Under the pieces are notes generated by a model. It ran no database searches. It was not told the origin of the DNA and worked only from the letters and a program-made list of their open reading frames with translations. From NCBI RefSeq assembly GCF_031928785.1, contig NZ_JARQAL010000002.1: a DNA stretch of 64,000 nucleotides; one strand, 5' to 3'. The stretch is from Enterococcus_C asini_A (lineage in GTDB: Bacteria > Bacillota > Bacilli > Lactobacillales > Enterococcaceae). This document shows, one piece after another, positions 51,322 to 59,304 of this stretch; within the stretch, counting starts at the first letter, position 1, and each line of letters opens with the position of its first letter. The translations under genes were made by a program, and so were the position numbers.

Positions 51322-53910
51322 ATGAATAAAAAAACACTAACAAAAGATGTAGAATTGAAAAAATTGGCCCAACTATCTGAGCGGGAGCTTTTGATGCACT
51401 TGCGCACTTCAAAAGGCGGTTTATCAGAAGCTGATGCTAAAAAACGGTTGGCTGAGTATGGCTTAAATCAAGTCAATGCCGAAAAGCCCCGGGCCATTTG
51501 GCAAATTATTTTTGATGCACTAAAAGATCCCTTTGTACTAGTTTTAGCTTTATTGATGATTGTTTCGGGAATCACTGGGGATTTGGAAGCAGTCGTTGTC
51601 ATGGGTGGCATGATTTTGGCTTCGATTACGATTACTTTCATTCAAGAATATCGCTCGGAAAAAGCCAGCTTTGCCTTAAAAGAAATGATTGAAAATACCG
51701 CCACCGTAGTTCGCAATGGCAAAAGTCGAGAAATTCCCATGGATGAAGTAGTGCCGGGGGATTTGATTACATTGGCTACTGGGGATATGATTCCAGCGGA
51801 TGCTTTACTGTTGTGGACCAAGGATTTATTTGTCAATCAGTCGTCTTTAACCGGTGAATCACTGCCAGTGGAAAAAGGCGTCGGACAAACTGGCGCTACC
51901 AAAGAGTTGTCCGCGGTGGATTTTCCTGATTTGGTCTTTATGGGTACCGATGTTTTAAGTGGTCAAGGTCAGGCGATTATTTTGAAGACAGGTCAAAACA
52001 CCTTTTTTGGTGACATTGCCCATAATGCTACCCAAAAACGCGGGGATACCGCCTTTGATATCGGCTTGAAAAAAGTCAGCAAACTGCTTTTATCCATGGT
52101 GTTCATTTTGTTTCCAGTCGTCTTTTTATTAAATGGTGTGACCAAAGGAGACTGGGGTTCGGCCTTTTTCTTTGCCATTGCTGTGGCGGTAGGGTTGACC
52201 CCGGAAATGTTGCCGATGATTGTCACAAGTAACTTGGCAAAGGGTGCTATGAACTTGTCTCGTCATAAAGTGATTGTAAAAGAACTGCCGGCGATTCAAA
52301 ATCTAGGGGCGATGGATATTCTCTGTACCGATAAAACCGGTACGATTACAGAAGATAAAGTGGTCTTAGTGGAACATTTGAATCCTTTAGGTGAAGTGGA
52401 TCACCGAGTTTTAGATATGGCTTTTATAAACGCTTATTACCAAACGGGTTGGAAAAATGTGATGGATGTGGCGGTGATTGAGTATTATCAAGAGCAAAAA
52501 CGCCAACTTCCTTATGAGCAAATTGTAAAGATTGATGAATTGCCCTTTGATTTTTCCCGACGGCGGTTGTCGGTGGTGGTAAAAGCGGAGGATCACCAGC
52601 TGATGATTACAAAAGGTGCTGTTGAAGAGATGGCAGATGTCTGTCAATACGTGGAAATTGCCGGCAAAGTCCAACCTTTAACGGCAAAGTTACGCCAAAA
52701 AATGAGCCAGTTAAACCGTCAATTAAATGAAGCGGGGATGCGGGTGTTAGCTGTGGCAGTCAAAAAAGATGCCCACAAAGATGCCACTTATACAGTAGAA
52801 GACGAAAAAGAATTGACGCTAATTGGGTACATGGGCTTTTTAGATCCGGCCAAAGCTTCTGCGGCCAGCGCCTTGGCAGCGTTAAAAGAACATGGTGTCA
52901 GTGTAAAAGTCTTAACCGGAGACAATGCCTTAGTGGCCAAAAAAGTCTGCAAGGATGTGGGCATTGAAGTAGGCGAAGTCTTACTAGGTAGTCAAATCGA
53001 AACTTTAAGTGACACAGAATTAGCAGAAAAAGTCGAAGCTACCAATTTATACGCTAAATTAAATCCCATGCAAAAAGCTCGCTTAATTGGCATCATGCAA
53101 ACAAAAGGTCATACTGTCGGTTTTATGGGTGACGGGATTAACGATGCTCCAGCCCTTAGAAAAGCTGATGTGGGTATTTCGGTGGACACCGCAGCGGATA
53201 TCACCAAAGATGCCAGCTCGATTATTCTCTTAGAAAAATCACTACAAGTTTTGGAAACGGGTGTTTTGGAAGGCCGAAAAGTCTTTTACAATATGATGAA
53301 ATACATCAAGATTACTTTGTCTTCTAATTTTGGCAATGTTTTTTCCATCTTAGTAGCCAGCGCCTTTTTGCCCTTTTTGCCGATGATTTCCTTGCAACTT
53401 TTGGTACAAAATCTGATTTATGACTTTGCGCAACTGACGATTCCTTGGGATCACGTGGATTCAGAGGAATTGCAGCAACCGGCTAACTGGCAGATTCAGG
53501 ATATTTTCCGCTTCACCTTGGCAATTGGGCCGGTGAGTTCACTCTTTGATATTTTCACCTACTTGGTGATGTGGTTTGTCTTTGGTGCCAATAATTTACA
53601 ATCGGCAGGCTTGTTTCAAACAGGTTGGTTTTTAGTCGGTTTGACTACTCAAACCTTAGTGGTGCATGTCATTCGTACCCGCAAGCTGTCATTTGTCAAA
53701 AGTCACGCCGCTTGGCCAGTAATTTTGGCCAGCCTTAGCGCTTTAGTGGTTGGTTTTTTCCTGGTGTTAACCCCGTTGCGCCAAGTATTTGACTTTGTGA
53801 GTTTACCTAAGCTGTATTTTCTATGGTTTGGTATGATCGTTGTAGGGTATTTAATAACAATGGAAGCAGTCAAAAGATTCTATATTTCTCGGACGGGTAG
53901 CTGGTTGTAA
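51322..53910 (+). CDS. mgtA: Magnesium-importing P-type ATPase
   Basis: An 862-residue P3B-type ATPase that imports magnesium at the expense of ATP. The phosphorylated Asp is in ILCTDKTGTITED, with SSLTGESLPVEKG ahead of it, VKVLTGDNALVAKKV in the nucleotide part and FMGDGINDAPALRKADVGISV as the hinge motif. About ten membrane helices are present, four before and six after the large cytoplasmic part. The membrane motif VGLTPEMLPMIV is that of MgtA/MgtB. The ATG at 51322 follows AGGAGG. The length is slightly short of enteric MgtA (about 900). Regulation is by the M-box and possibly a second translational element. Confidence 0.97.
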   Translation: MNKKTLTKDVELKKLAQLSERELLMHLRTSKGGLSEADAKKRLAEYGLNQVNAEKPRAIWQIIFDALKDPFVLVLALLMIVSGITGDLEAVVVMGGMILASITITFIQEYRSEKASFALKEMIENTATVVRNGKSREIPMDEVVPGDLITLATGDMIPADALLLWTKDLFVNQSSLTGESLPVEKGVGQTGATKELSAVDFPDLVFMGTDVLSGQGQAIILKTGQNTFFGDIAHNATQKRGDTAFDIGLKKVSKLLLSMVFILFPVVFLLNGVTKGDWGSAFFFAIAVAVGLTPEMLPMIVTSNLAKGAMNLSRHKVIVKELPAIQNLGAMDILCTDKTGTITEDKVVLVEHLNPLGEVDHRVLDMAFINAYYQTGWKNVMDVAVIEYYQEQKRQLPYEQIVKIDELPFDFSRRRLSVVVKAEDHQLMITKGAVEEMADVCQYVEIAGKVQPLTAKLRQKMSQLNRQLNEAGMRVLAVAVKKDAHKDATYTVEDEKELTLIGYMGFLDPAKASAASALAALKEHGVSVKVLTGDNALVAKKVCKDVGIEVGEVLLGSQIETLSDTELAEKVEATNLYAKLNPMQKARLIGIMQTKGHTVGFMGDGINDAPALRKADVGISVDTAADITKDASSIILLEKSLQVLETGVLEGRKVFYNMMKYIKITLSSNFGNVFSILVASAFLPFLPMISLQLLVQNLIYDFAQLTIPWDHVDSEELQQPANWQIQDIFRFTLAIGPVSSLFDIFTYLVMWFVFGANNLQSAGLFQTGWFLVGLTTQTLVVHVIRTRKLSFVKSHAAWPVILASLSALVVGFFLVLTPLRQVFDFVSLPKLYFLWFGMIVVGYLITMEAVKRFYISRTGSWL

Positions 53911-53972
53911 GTTGCCAAGGAGTTGGTGGCGTGCTATGCTATTTTTAGACAAATAACAAAGGAGCACTGCTG

Positions 53973-55013
53973 ATGATTATTAATCCGACAAAAAAGAGTC
54001 TGCCCTTGTTTTCTGAAATGAATAAAGTTGTCGATAAAGAAGCTGCCAAGTCTTTTTCATTGGCCAATCCCTTGTTTTCTTGGCATGGGACGTATTTCAA
54101 TGTGAATCGCAAAAAGATTCTATTATTGATGAACGATGCTACTTATTTAAAGTTGGTAATCAGTGATGTAAATGCCAAAAATAAAGAACAGTTGGCGGAA
54201 GAAATCTTAAAAGGGATCCGTAAAGTGCTAAAAGCAATCAAAATCCCTAAAGCTAAAATTGAAACTTATTTTGAACTAGCCAAAGACTTGGAAGTAAATG
54301 CCGGTTTTCAGAGAAGTGTTTTAGGCTATTTATCGGTGGCAGAACAAGTGATCAGCCAAAAAATCACCACCGCAAACCTGTCTTGGGGCGTGCAAAAAGA
54401 GCTGAGTTTAAAAGCCAGCCACATTCCTTTTGCAAAACAGGAGTATCGAAACGCAGAAGAGTTGACCCGCAAAATGTTTGAACATCCTTTGGCAATCAAT
54501 GAGGTCACACTTCCTGAAAAAGTGGTAATTGAAAAGACTTGGACGGATTATCAGAAATGGCAAGCTTATGAAGGGCGAGATGGCTCCTATAATCAGTATG
54601 AAAAAATTGCCGACGAAATTCGCGAAAACAACGAAAAATTGTTGCTCGCCTTTAAAGACTACTTGATGGCCGATGGTCTCAGTAGTCGAGCTGCCGAGGA
54701 TCATCGTTTTAATGTCAGTGTGTATATAGACGATTTCTTACTTTATTATCAAATTAATACCGTTTTATCTCCTGAGGCGAGTCCCTATGACTTTTTAAGT
54801 GATTGGTTTGTGTCTAAAGCGCTGTGGGCCAATGCCCGTAGTGTAAAACGCACCGGCACCAGTCTGCGGAAGTTTTTTGGTTTTATGGAAGCGGCAGAAG
54901 AAATCACCAACCGCCAAGTAAAGGACTTGCGAGAAGAAATCAGCGACGGCATTATGGCAGGGTTGGAAACCTTAGAGATGTTAGAAGAAGGTTTTTATGA
55001 TGATTTGTATTAA
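53973..55013 (+). CDS. DUF6933-like protein of unknown function
   Basis: A 346-residue soluble protein. The first 150 residues (MIINPTKKSLPLF, then NPLFSWHGTYFNVNRKKILLLMNDATYLKLVI) match the pattern of the DUF6933 domain as I know it: a Trp-His motif followed by a reported-as-unknown core. The C-terminal part (about 210-346) is helical, with FKDYLMADGLSSRAAEDHRFNVSVYIDDFL resembling a core-binding domain of integrases, but no catalytic tyrosine set is present. The ATG at 53973 follows AAAGGAG. The gene is monocistronic, between mgtA and pdh. The biological role is unknown. Confidence 0.72.
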   Translation: MIINPTKKSLPLFSEMNKVVDKEAAKSFSLANPLFSWHGTYFNVNRKKILLLMNDATYLKLVISDVNAKNKEQLAEEILKGIRKVLKAIKIPKAKIETYFELAKDLEVNAGFQRSVLGYLSVAEQVISQKITTANLSWGVQKELSLKASHIPFAKQEYRNAEELTRKMFEHPLAINEVTLPEKVVIEKTWTDYQKWQAYEGRDGSYNQYEKIADEIRENNEKLLLAFKDYLMADGLSSRAAEDHRFNVSVYIDDFLLYYQINTVLSPEASPYDFLSDWFVSKALWANARSVKRTGTSLRKFFGFMEAAEEITNRQVKDLREEISDGIMAGLETLEMLEEGFYDDLY

Positions 55014-55027
55014 AAAATAAGTTTGCT

Positions 55028-55062
55028 GAAAAATCGCTTCCTAGTGTAGGAGGCGATTTTTT
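55028..55062 (+). terminator. Terminator after the DUF6933-like gene
   Basis: AAAAATCGCTTCCTA pairs with TAGGAGGCGATTTTT with one mismatch around a three-base loop, followed by T. Confidence 0.9.
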
Positions 55063-55189
55063 GTAGACTTAGCTTTTTTATTGTGGAACTTCTAACCTTA
55101 AACCAGAAATCCCTCGTGACACCAGGATAAGGCACACTTTGCTTTCTTTTTTATGGAGAGCTGGGAGTTTGTGAAAAACTTGCAATAAT

Positions 55190-55204
55190 TAGAAAACGCT
55201 TACT
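55190..55204 (+). promoter_or_regulatory. cre-like site upstream of pdhA
   Basis: TAGAAAACGCTTACT agrees with the cre consensus WTGNAANCGNWNNCW at all specified positions but one. It lies about 350 bases before pdhA and close to a TTGACA at 55219-55224, so CcpA control of an upstream pdh promoter is possible. Confidence 0.5.
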
Positions 55205-55248
55205 ATCAAGCGTAGTATTTGACAAATTCGTCTCTATCTGGTTAGTTG

Positions 55249-55279
55249 TGTAACAGTGATGACGCACTGTTACAGTTTT
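55249..55279 (+). promoter_or_regulatory. Perfect ten-base inverted repeat in the pdh upstream region
   Basis: TGTAACAGTG and CACTGTTACA flank a six-base loop and are followed by GTTTTT. It may be an attenuator-like terminator or a dimeric operator. CTGTTACA recurs at 55502-55509, in the leader just before pdhA. Confidence 0.5.
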
Positions 55280-55431
55280 TGGCAGTTTTCACAGGTTGCT
55301 GTTTTTTCATAGCCCCACAGAAACGTGTTCAGTATAGGAAAGGGGATACATTCTGTGAAAAAAAGCGCAAAGTCAGGAAAATACCGATTCTTTACTAAAG
55401 AAAGTCTTGGGAGGAAAGAAGAGCGTAATAC

Positions 55432-55460
55432 TTGTCAAATCTGTGAACTGGTGCTAAATT
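55432..55460 (+). promoter_or_regulatory. Proximal promoter of pdhABCD
   Basis: TTGTCA (55432-55437) and TAAATT (55455-55460) with a 17-base gap, giving a leader of about 75 bases before pdhA. Confidence 0.68.
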
Positions 55461-55541
55461 AAAAGAGTAATCATTTTCTGGTAATGATACAGCGTAGAGA
55501 GCTGTTACACCAGCAGAAAATCAGAGAGGAAAGTGTAAGAC

Positions 55542-56645
55542 ATGGCGAAAGAAGTTATCGATTTTAACAAGCTGTTAGCAGAAGTCAATGCAGACTTTCC
55601 CACTTATCAAGCAATTGATGAAGTAGGGAAGGTTACAAACAAGGAGTTGATTCCGGATTTAACAGATGATGAATTAGTAGAATTAATGCGTCGGATGGTT
55701 TGGTCTCGGGTATTGGATCAACGGTCAACAGCTTTGAACCGACAAGGACGTTTAGGTTTTTATGCGCCAACTGCTGGACAAGAAGCCAGCCAATTGGCCA
55801 GCCATTTTGCTTTTGAAAAAGAAGATTATTTATTCCCAGGCTATCGTGATGTACCTCAATTAGTCCAACACGGCTTGCCACTAAAAGAAGCATTCTTGTG
55901 GTCAAGAGGGCATGTGGCAGGAAATCTTTATCCAGAAGATTTGAAAGCGATGCCTCCACAAATCATTATCGGCGCACAATATGTACAAGCAGCCGGAGTA
56001 GCATTGGGCTTTAAGAAACACGGCAAGAAAAATGTTGCCTTTGCTTATACTGGTGACGGCGGTTCCTCCCAGGGGGATTTCTACGAAGCAATTAACTTTA
56101 CTGGTTCTTACCATGCAAATGGTGTTTTCTTTATCCAAAATAACGGTTTTGCGATTTCTACACCGCGGGCAAAACAATCGGCCGCAGAAACCTTGGCTCA
56201 AAAAGCAGCAGCTGCTGGTATTCCAGGGATTCAAGTGGACGGGATGGATGCTTTGGCAGTTTACAGTGTGTCAAAAGCTGCTCGTGAATGGGCCGCAAAT
56301 GGCAATGGCCCGGTTTTAATTGAAACGTTGACCTATCGTTATGGTCCTCATACTTTGTCTGGTGATGACCCAACCCGTTACCGTTCTAAAGAATTGGATG
56401 GGGAATGGCAAAAGAAAGATCCATTGATTCGGATGCGGAATTATTTGACGGAAAAAGGTCTTTGGTCTGAAGCCAAGGAAGAAGAAGTCATCGAAGCTAC
56501 GAAAGAAGAAATCAAACAAGCAATTGCCGAAGCTGATCGGGTGCCAAAACAAAAAGTTTCCGACTTCTTGAAAAATATGTACGAAGTCGCACCACAATCT
56601 ATTCGTGAACAAATTGCAATTTACGAAGCGAAGGAGTCGAAATAA
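55542..56645 (+). CDS. pdhA: Pyruvate dehydrogenase E1 alpha subunit
   Basis: A 367-residue thiamine-diphosphate-dependent subunit of the pyruvate dehydrogenase complex, which turns pyruvate into acetyl-CoA. The thiamine site is visible as GDGGSSQGDFYEAINF ending at QNNGFAIST, and the phosphorylation-loop-like segment TYRYGPHTLSGDDPTRYRS is typical. The ATG at 55542 follows AGAGAGGAAAG. It starts the pdhABCD operon with two bases between it and pdhB. The long upstream region holds a cre-like site, a ten-base inverted repeat and a proximal promoter. Confidence 0.97.
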   Translation: MAKEVIDFNKLLAEVNADFPTYQAIDEVGKVTNKELIPDLTDDELVELMRRMVWSRVLDQRSTALNRQGRLGFYAPTAGQEASQLASHFAFEKEDYLFPGYRDVPQLVQHGLPLKEAFLWSRGHVAGNLYPEDLKAMPPQIIIGAQYVQAAGVALGFKKHGKKNVAFAYTGDGGSSQGDFYEAINFTGSYHANGVFFIQNNGFAISTPRAKQSAAETLAQKAAAAGIPGIQVDGMDALAVYSVSKAAREWAANGNGPVLIETLTYRYGPHTLSGDDPTRYRSKELDGEWQKKDPLIRMRNYLTEKGLWSEAKEEEVIEATKEEIKQAIAEADRVPKQKVSDFLKNMYEVAPQSIREQIAIYEAKESK

Positions 56646-56647
56646 TC

Positions 56648-57625
56648 ATGGCGCAAAAAACAATGATTCAAGCCATTACAGATGCATTGGCTTTGGAAAT
56701 GGAAAAAGATCAAGATGTTCTGGTTTTTGGGGAAGACGTAGGGAAAAACGGCGGGGTTTTCCGGGCAACGGAAGGCTTACAAGACAAGTTCGGTGAAGAC
56801 CGGGTCTTTGATACTCCTCTAGCAGAATCTGGAATCGGCGGTTTGGCCTTTGGGTTAGCTTTAGAAGGTTTCCGTCCAGTGCCTGAAATTCAATTCTTCG
56901 GCTTTGTCTTTGAAACCATGGATGAAATTGTGGGGCAAATGGCGCGGACTCGTTACCGTATGGGCGGCACTCGTAATTTACCAATCACCATTCGTTCCCC
57001 ATTTGGTGGCGGTGTGCACACACCAGAACTTCACTCTGATAACTTAGAAGGTTTAATGGCTCAATCCCCTGGTTTGCGGGTGGTCATTCCTTCCAATCCT
57101 TACGATGCCAAAGGGTTATTAATTGCTTCTATTCGTAGCAATGACCCAGTGGTTTTCTTGGAACACATGAAACTTTATCGTTCTTTCCGTGAAGAAGTGC
57201 CGGATGAATCCTATGAAGTACCATTGGATAAAGCAGCGGTTACCCGGGAAGGAAAAGACATTTCCATCATTACCTATGGCGCCATGGTTCGTGAAGCGAA
57301 AAAAGCGGCGGACAACTTGGCCAAAGAAAACATCGATGTGGAAATCATTGATCTTCGCACTGTTGCACCATTGGATATGAAGACGATTATTGACTCTGTG
57401 GAAAAAACTGGTCGGGTAGTTGTAGTTCAAGAAGCCCAAAAACAAGCCGGTGTCGGCGGTCAAGTGGTTTCTGAAATTTCAGAACGGGCCATCTTGTCCT
57501 TGCAAGCACCAATCGGTCGAGTTTCTGCACCAGATACGATTTTCCCATTTGGACAAGCAGAAAACATCTGGTTGCCAAATGCGGCGGATATCGAAGCCAA
57601 AGTCAAAGAAACTATGAACTTTTAA
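56648..57625 (+). CDS. pdhB: Pyruvate dehydrogenase E1 beta subunit
   Basis: A 325-residue partner of PdhA that completes the active site. The start TMIQAITDALALEMEKD, DVLVFGEDVGKNGGVFRATEGL and FDTPLAESGIGGLAFG are diagnostic, and the C-terminal transketolase domain contains VVVQEAQKQAGVGGQVVSEI. The start at 56648 lies two bases after the pdhA stop, with AAGGAG inside the end of pdhA. A 25-base gap with GGAAGGG leads to pdhC. Confidence 0.97.
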   Translation: MAQKTMIQAITDALALEMEKDQDVLVFGEDVGKNGGVFRATEGLQDKFGEDRVFDTPLAESGIGGLAFGLALEGFRPVPEIQFFGFVFETMDEIVGQMARTRYRMGGTRNLPITIRSPFGGGVHTPELHSDNLEGLMAQSPGLRVVIPSNPYDAKGLLIASIRSNDPVVFLEHMKLYRSFREEVPDESYEVPLDKAAVTREGKDISIITYGAMVREAKKAADNLAKENIDVEIIDLRTVAPLDMKTIIDSVEKTGRVVVVQEAQKQAGVGGQVVSEISERAILSLQAPIGRVSAPDTIFPFGQAENIWLPNAADIEAKVKETMNF

Positions 57626-57650
57626 GGGATAATGGAAGGGAAGTAGAACA

Positions 57651-59297
57651 ATGGCCTATCAATTTAAATTACCGGATATCGGTGAAGGGATCGCAGAAGG
57701 AGAAATCGTCAAATGGTTTGTAAAACCCGGCGATACGATCAATGAAGACGATACTTTATTAGAAGTCCAAAATGATAAATCAGTAGAAGAAATTCCATCT
57801 CCCGTAACGGGGACGGTAAAAAATATTTTAGTTTCAGAAGGTACAGTAGCTAACGTGGGAGATGTCTTAGTGGAAATCGACGCTCCCGGTGCGGAAGGCA
57901 ACGATGCGCCAAGTGCTGAAGAAAGTGCCACTCCAGCTTCTGAAGCTCCAGCACCAGCTGCTCCTGCCAGTGCCGGCGGTGTTTACCAATTTAAATTACC
58001 GGATATCGGCGAAGGCATTGCAGAAGGAGAAATCGTCAAATGGTTCGTCAAAGCTGGCGATACCATCAATGAAGACGATACCTTATTAGAAGTTCAAAAT
58101 GATAAATCAGTAGAAGAAATTCCGTCTCCAGTGACTGGGACTGTGAAAAACGTCATCGTTCCAGAAGGCACCGTGGCAAACGTAGGGGATGTCTTAGTGG
58201 AAATCGACGCTCCCGGACATAACGATGCCCCAGCATCACCTGCCCAACCAGAAGCTAAAACCGCTCAAGCCGAAACACCAACGGCAACTGCGGCAGCAAC
58301 CGCTCCTAGTGAAGCAACAGGCAAAGCGGCTAAAGACAGCGGCAGAAAAGTCTTGGCTATGCCATCTGTCCGTCAATTTGCTCGGGAAAAAGACGTGGAT
58401 ATCAGTGAAGTTACCCCAAGTGGCAAAGGCGGTCGCGTAACCAAAGCCGATGTCGAAGCCTTTATCTCTGGTGGTGGCGCATCTGTAGCCAATACAGCAG
58501 CACCTGCTAGCCAAGAGCCAGCAGAAAAAGCGACTCCTGCTGAAAGCACCGCGCCAGCAGCTAAACCAAAAGCCTTCACTTCAAATCTTGGGGACATGGA
58601 AGAACGAGTAGCCATGACACCAACCCGGAAAGCCATTGCCAAAGCGATGGTCAACAGCAAACACACTGCCCCTCATGTTACTTTACATGATGAAGTGGAA
58701 GTTTCCAAGTTGTGGGACAACCGCAAACGGTTCAAAGAAGTGGCCGCAGCTCAAAATACGAAGCTAACTTTCTTGCCATACGTGGTGAAAGCATTGACTG
58801 CTACTGTGAAGAAATTCCCAGTACTAAATGCTTCATTAGACGATGCCAACCAAGAAATTGTCTACAAACACTACTATAATATCGGGATTGCTACCGATAC
58901 AGATCACGGCTTGTATGTACCAAACGTGAAAAATGCCGATACAAAAGGACTCTTTGCCATTGCAGATGAAATCAATGAAAAAGCAGCTTTGGCTCATGAT
59001 GGCAAGTTATCCGCGGAAGATATGCGCAATGGTACCATTACCATTAGTAATATCGGTTCTGTCGGTGGTGGCTTCTTTACCCCGGTTATCAACTATCCTG
59101 AAGTAGCGATTTTAGGTGTGGGTACGATTGCCCAACAACCAATCGTCAACGCTGAAGGAGAAATCGTCGTAGGTCGCGTGATGAAACTTTCTCTAAGCTT
59201 CGATCACCGGATCGTAGACGGCGCCACTGCACAAAAAGCAATGAACAACATCAAACGACTCTTGGCTGAGCCTGAGTTGATGTTGATGGAAGGATGA
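57651..59297 (+). CDS. pdhC: Dihydrolipoyl acetyltransferase E2 with two lipoyl domains
   Basis: A 548-residue core of the complex. Two nearly identical lipoyl domains occupy about residues 2-80 and 111-190, each with the lipoylated lysine in VQNDKSVEEI. Ala/Pro/Glu-rich linkers follow each one. A peripheral subunit-binding domain lies at about 228-268 (VLAMPSVRQFAREKDVDIS) and the catalytic acyltransferase domain at about 315-548, with the active His in LSFDHRIVDGATA near the end. Enterococcal E2 proteins are known to have two lipoyl domains, as here. AGGGAAG precedes the ATG at 57651. Confidence 0.97.
   Translation: MAYQFKLPDIGEGIAEGEIVKWFVKPGDTINEDDTLLEVQNDKSVEEIPSPVTGTVKNILVSEGTVANVGDVLVEIDAPGAEGNDAPSAEESATPASEAPAPAAPASAGGVYQFKLPDIGEGIAEGEIVKWFVKAGDTINEDDTLLEVQNDKSVEEIPSPVTGTVKNVIVPEGTVANVGDVLVEIDAPGHNDAPASPAQPEAKTAQAETPTATAAATAPSEATGKAAKDSGRKVLAMPSVRQFAREKDVDISEVTPSGKGGRVTKADVEAFISGGGASVANTAAPASQEPAEKATPAESTAPAAKPKAFTSNLGDMEERVAMTPTRKAIAKAMVNSKHTAPHVTLHDEVEVSKLWDNRKRFKEVAAAQNTKLTFLPYVVKALTATVKKFPVLNASLDDANQEIVYKHYYNIGIATDTDHGLYVPNVKNADTKGLFAIADEINEKAALAHDGKLSAEDMRNGTITISNIGSVGGGFFTPVINYPEVAILGVGTIAQQPIVNAEGEIVVGRVMKLSLSFDHRIVDGATAQKAMNNIKRLLAEPELMLMEG
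57657..58218 (+). repeat. Tandem duplication encoding the two lipoyl domains
   Basis: Bases 57657-57891 and 57984-58218 are nearly identical 235-base copies, offset by 327 bases. Differences are mostly at third codon positions, with a few amino acid changes (for example ILVSEG against VIVPEG), suggesting homogenisation or a fairly recent duplication. Confidence 0.9.
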
Positions 59298-59304
59298 GAA
59301 AAGT

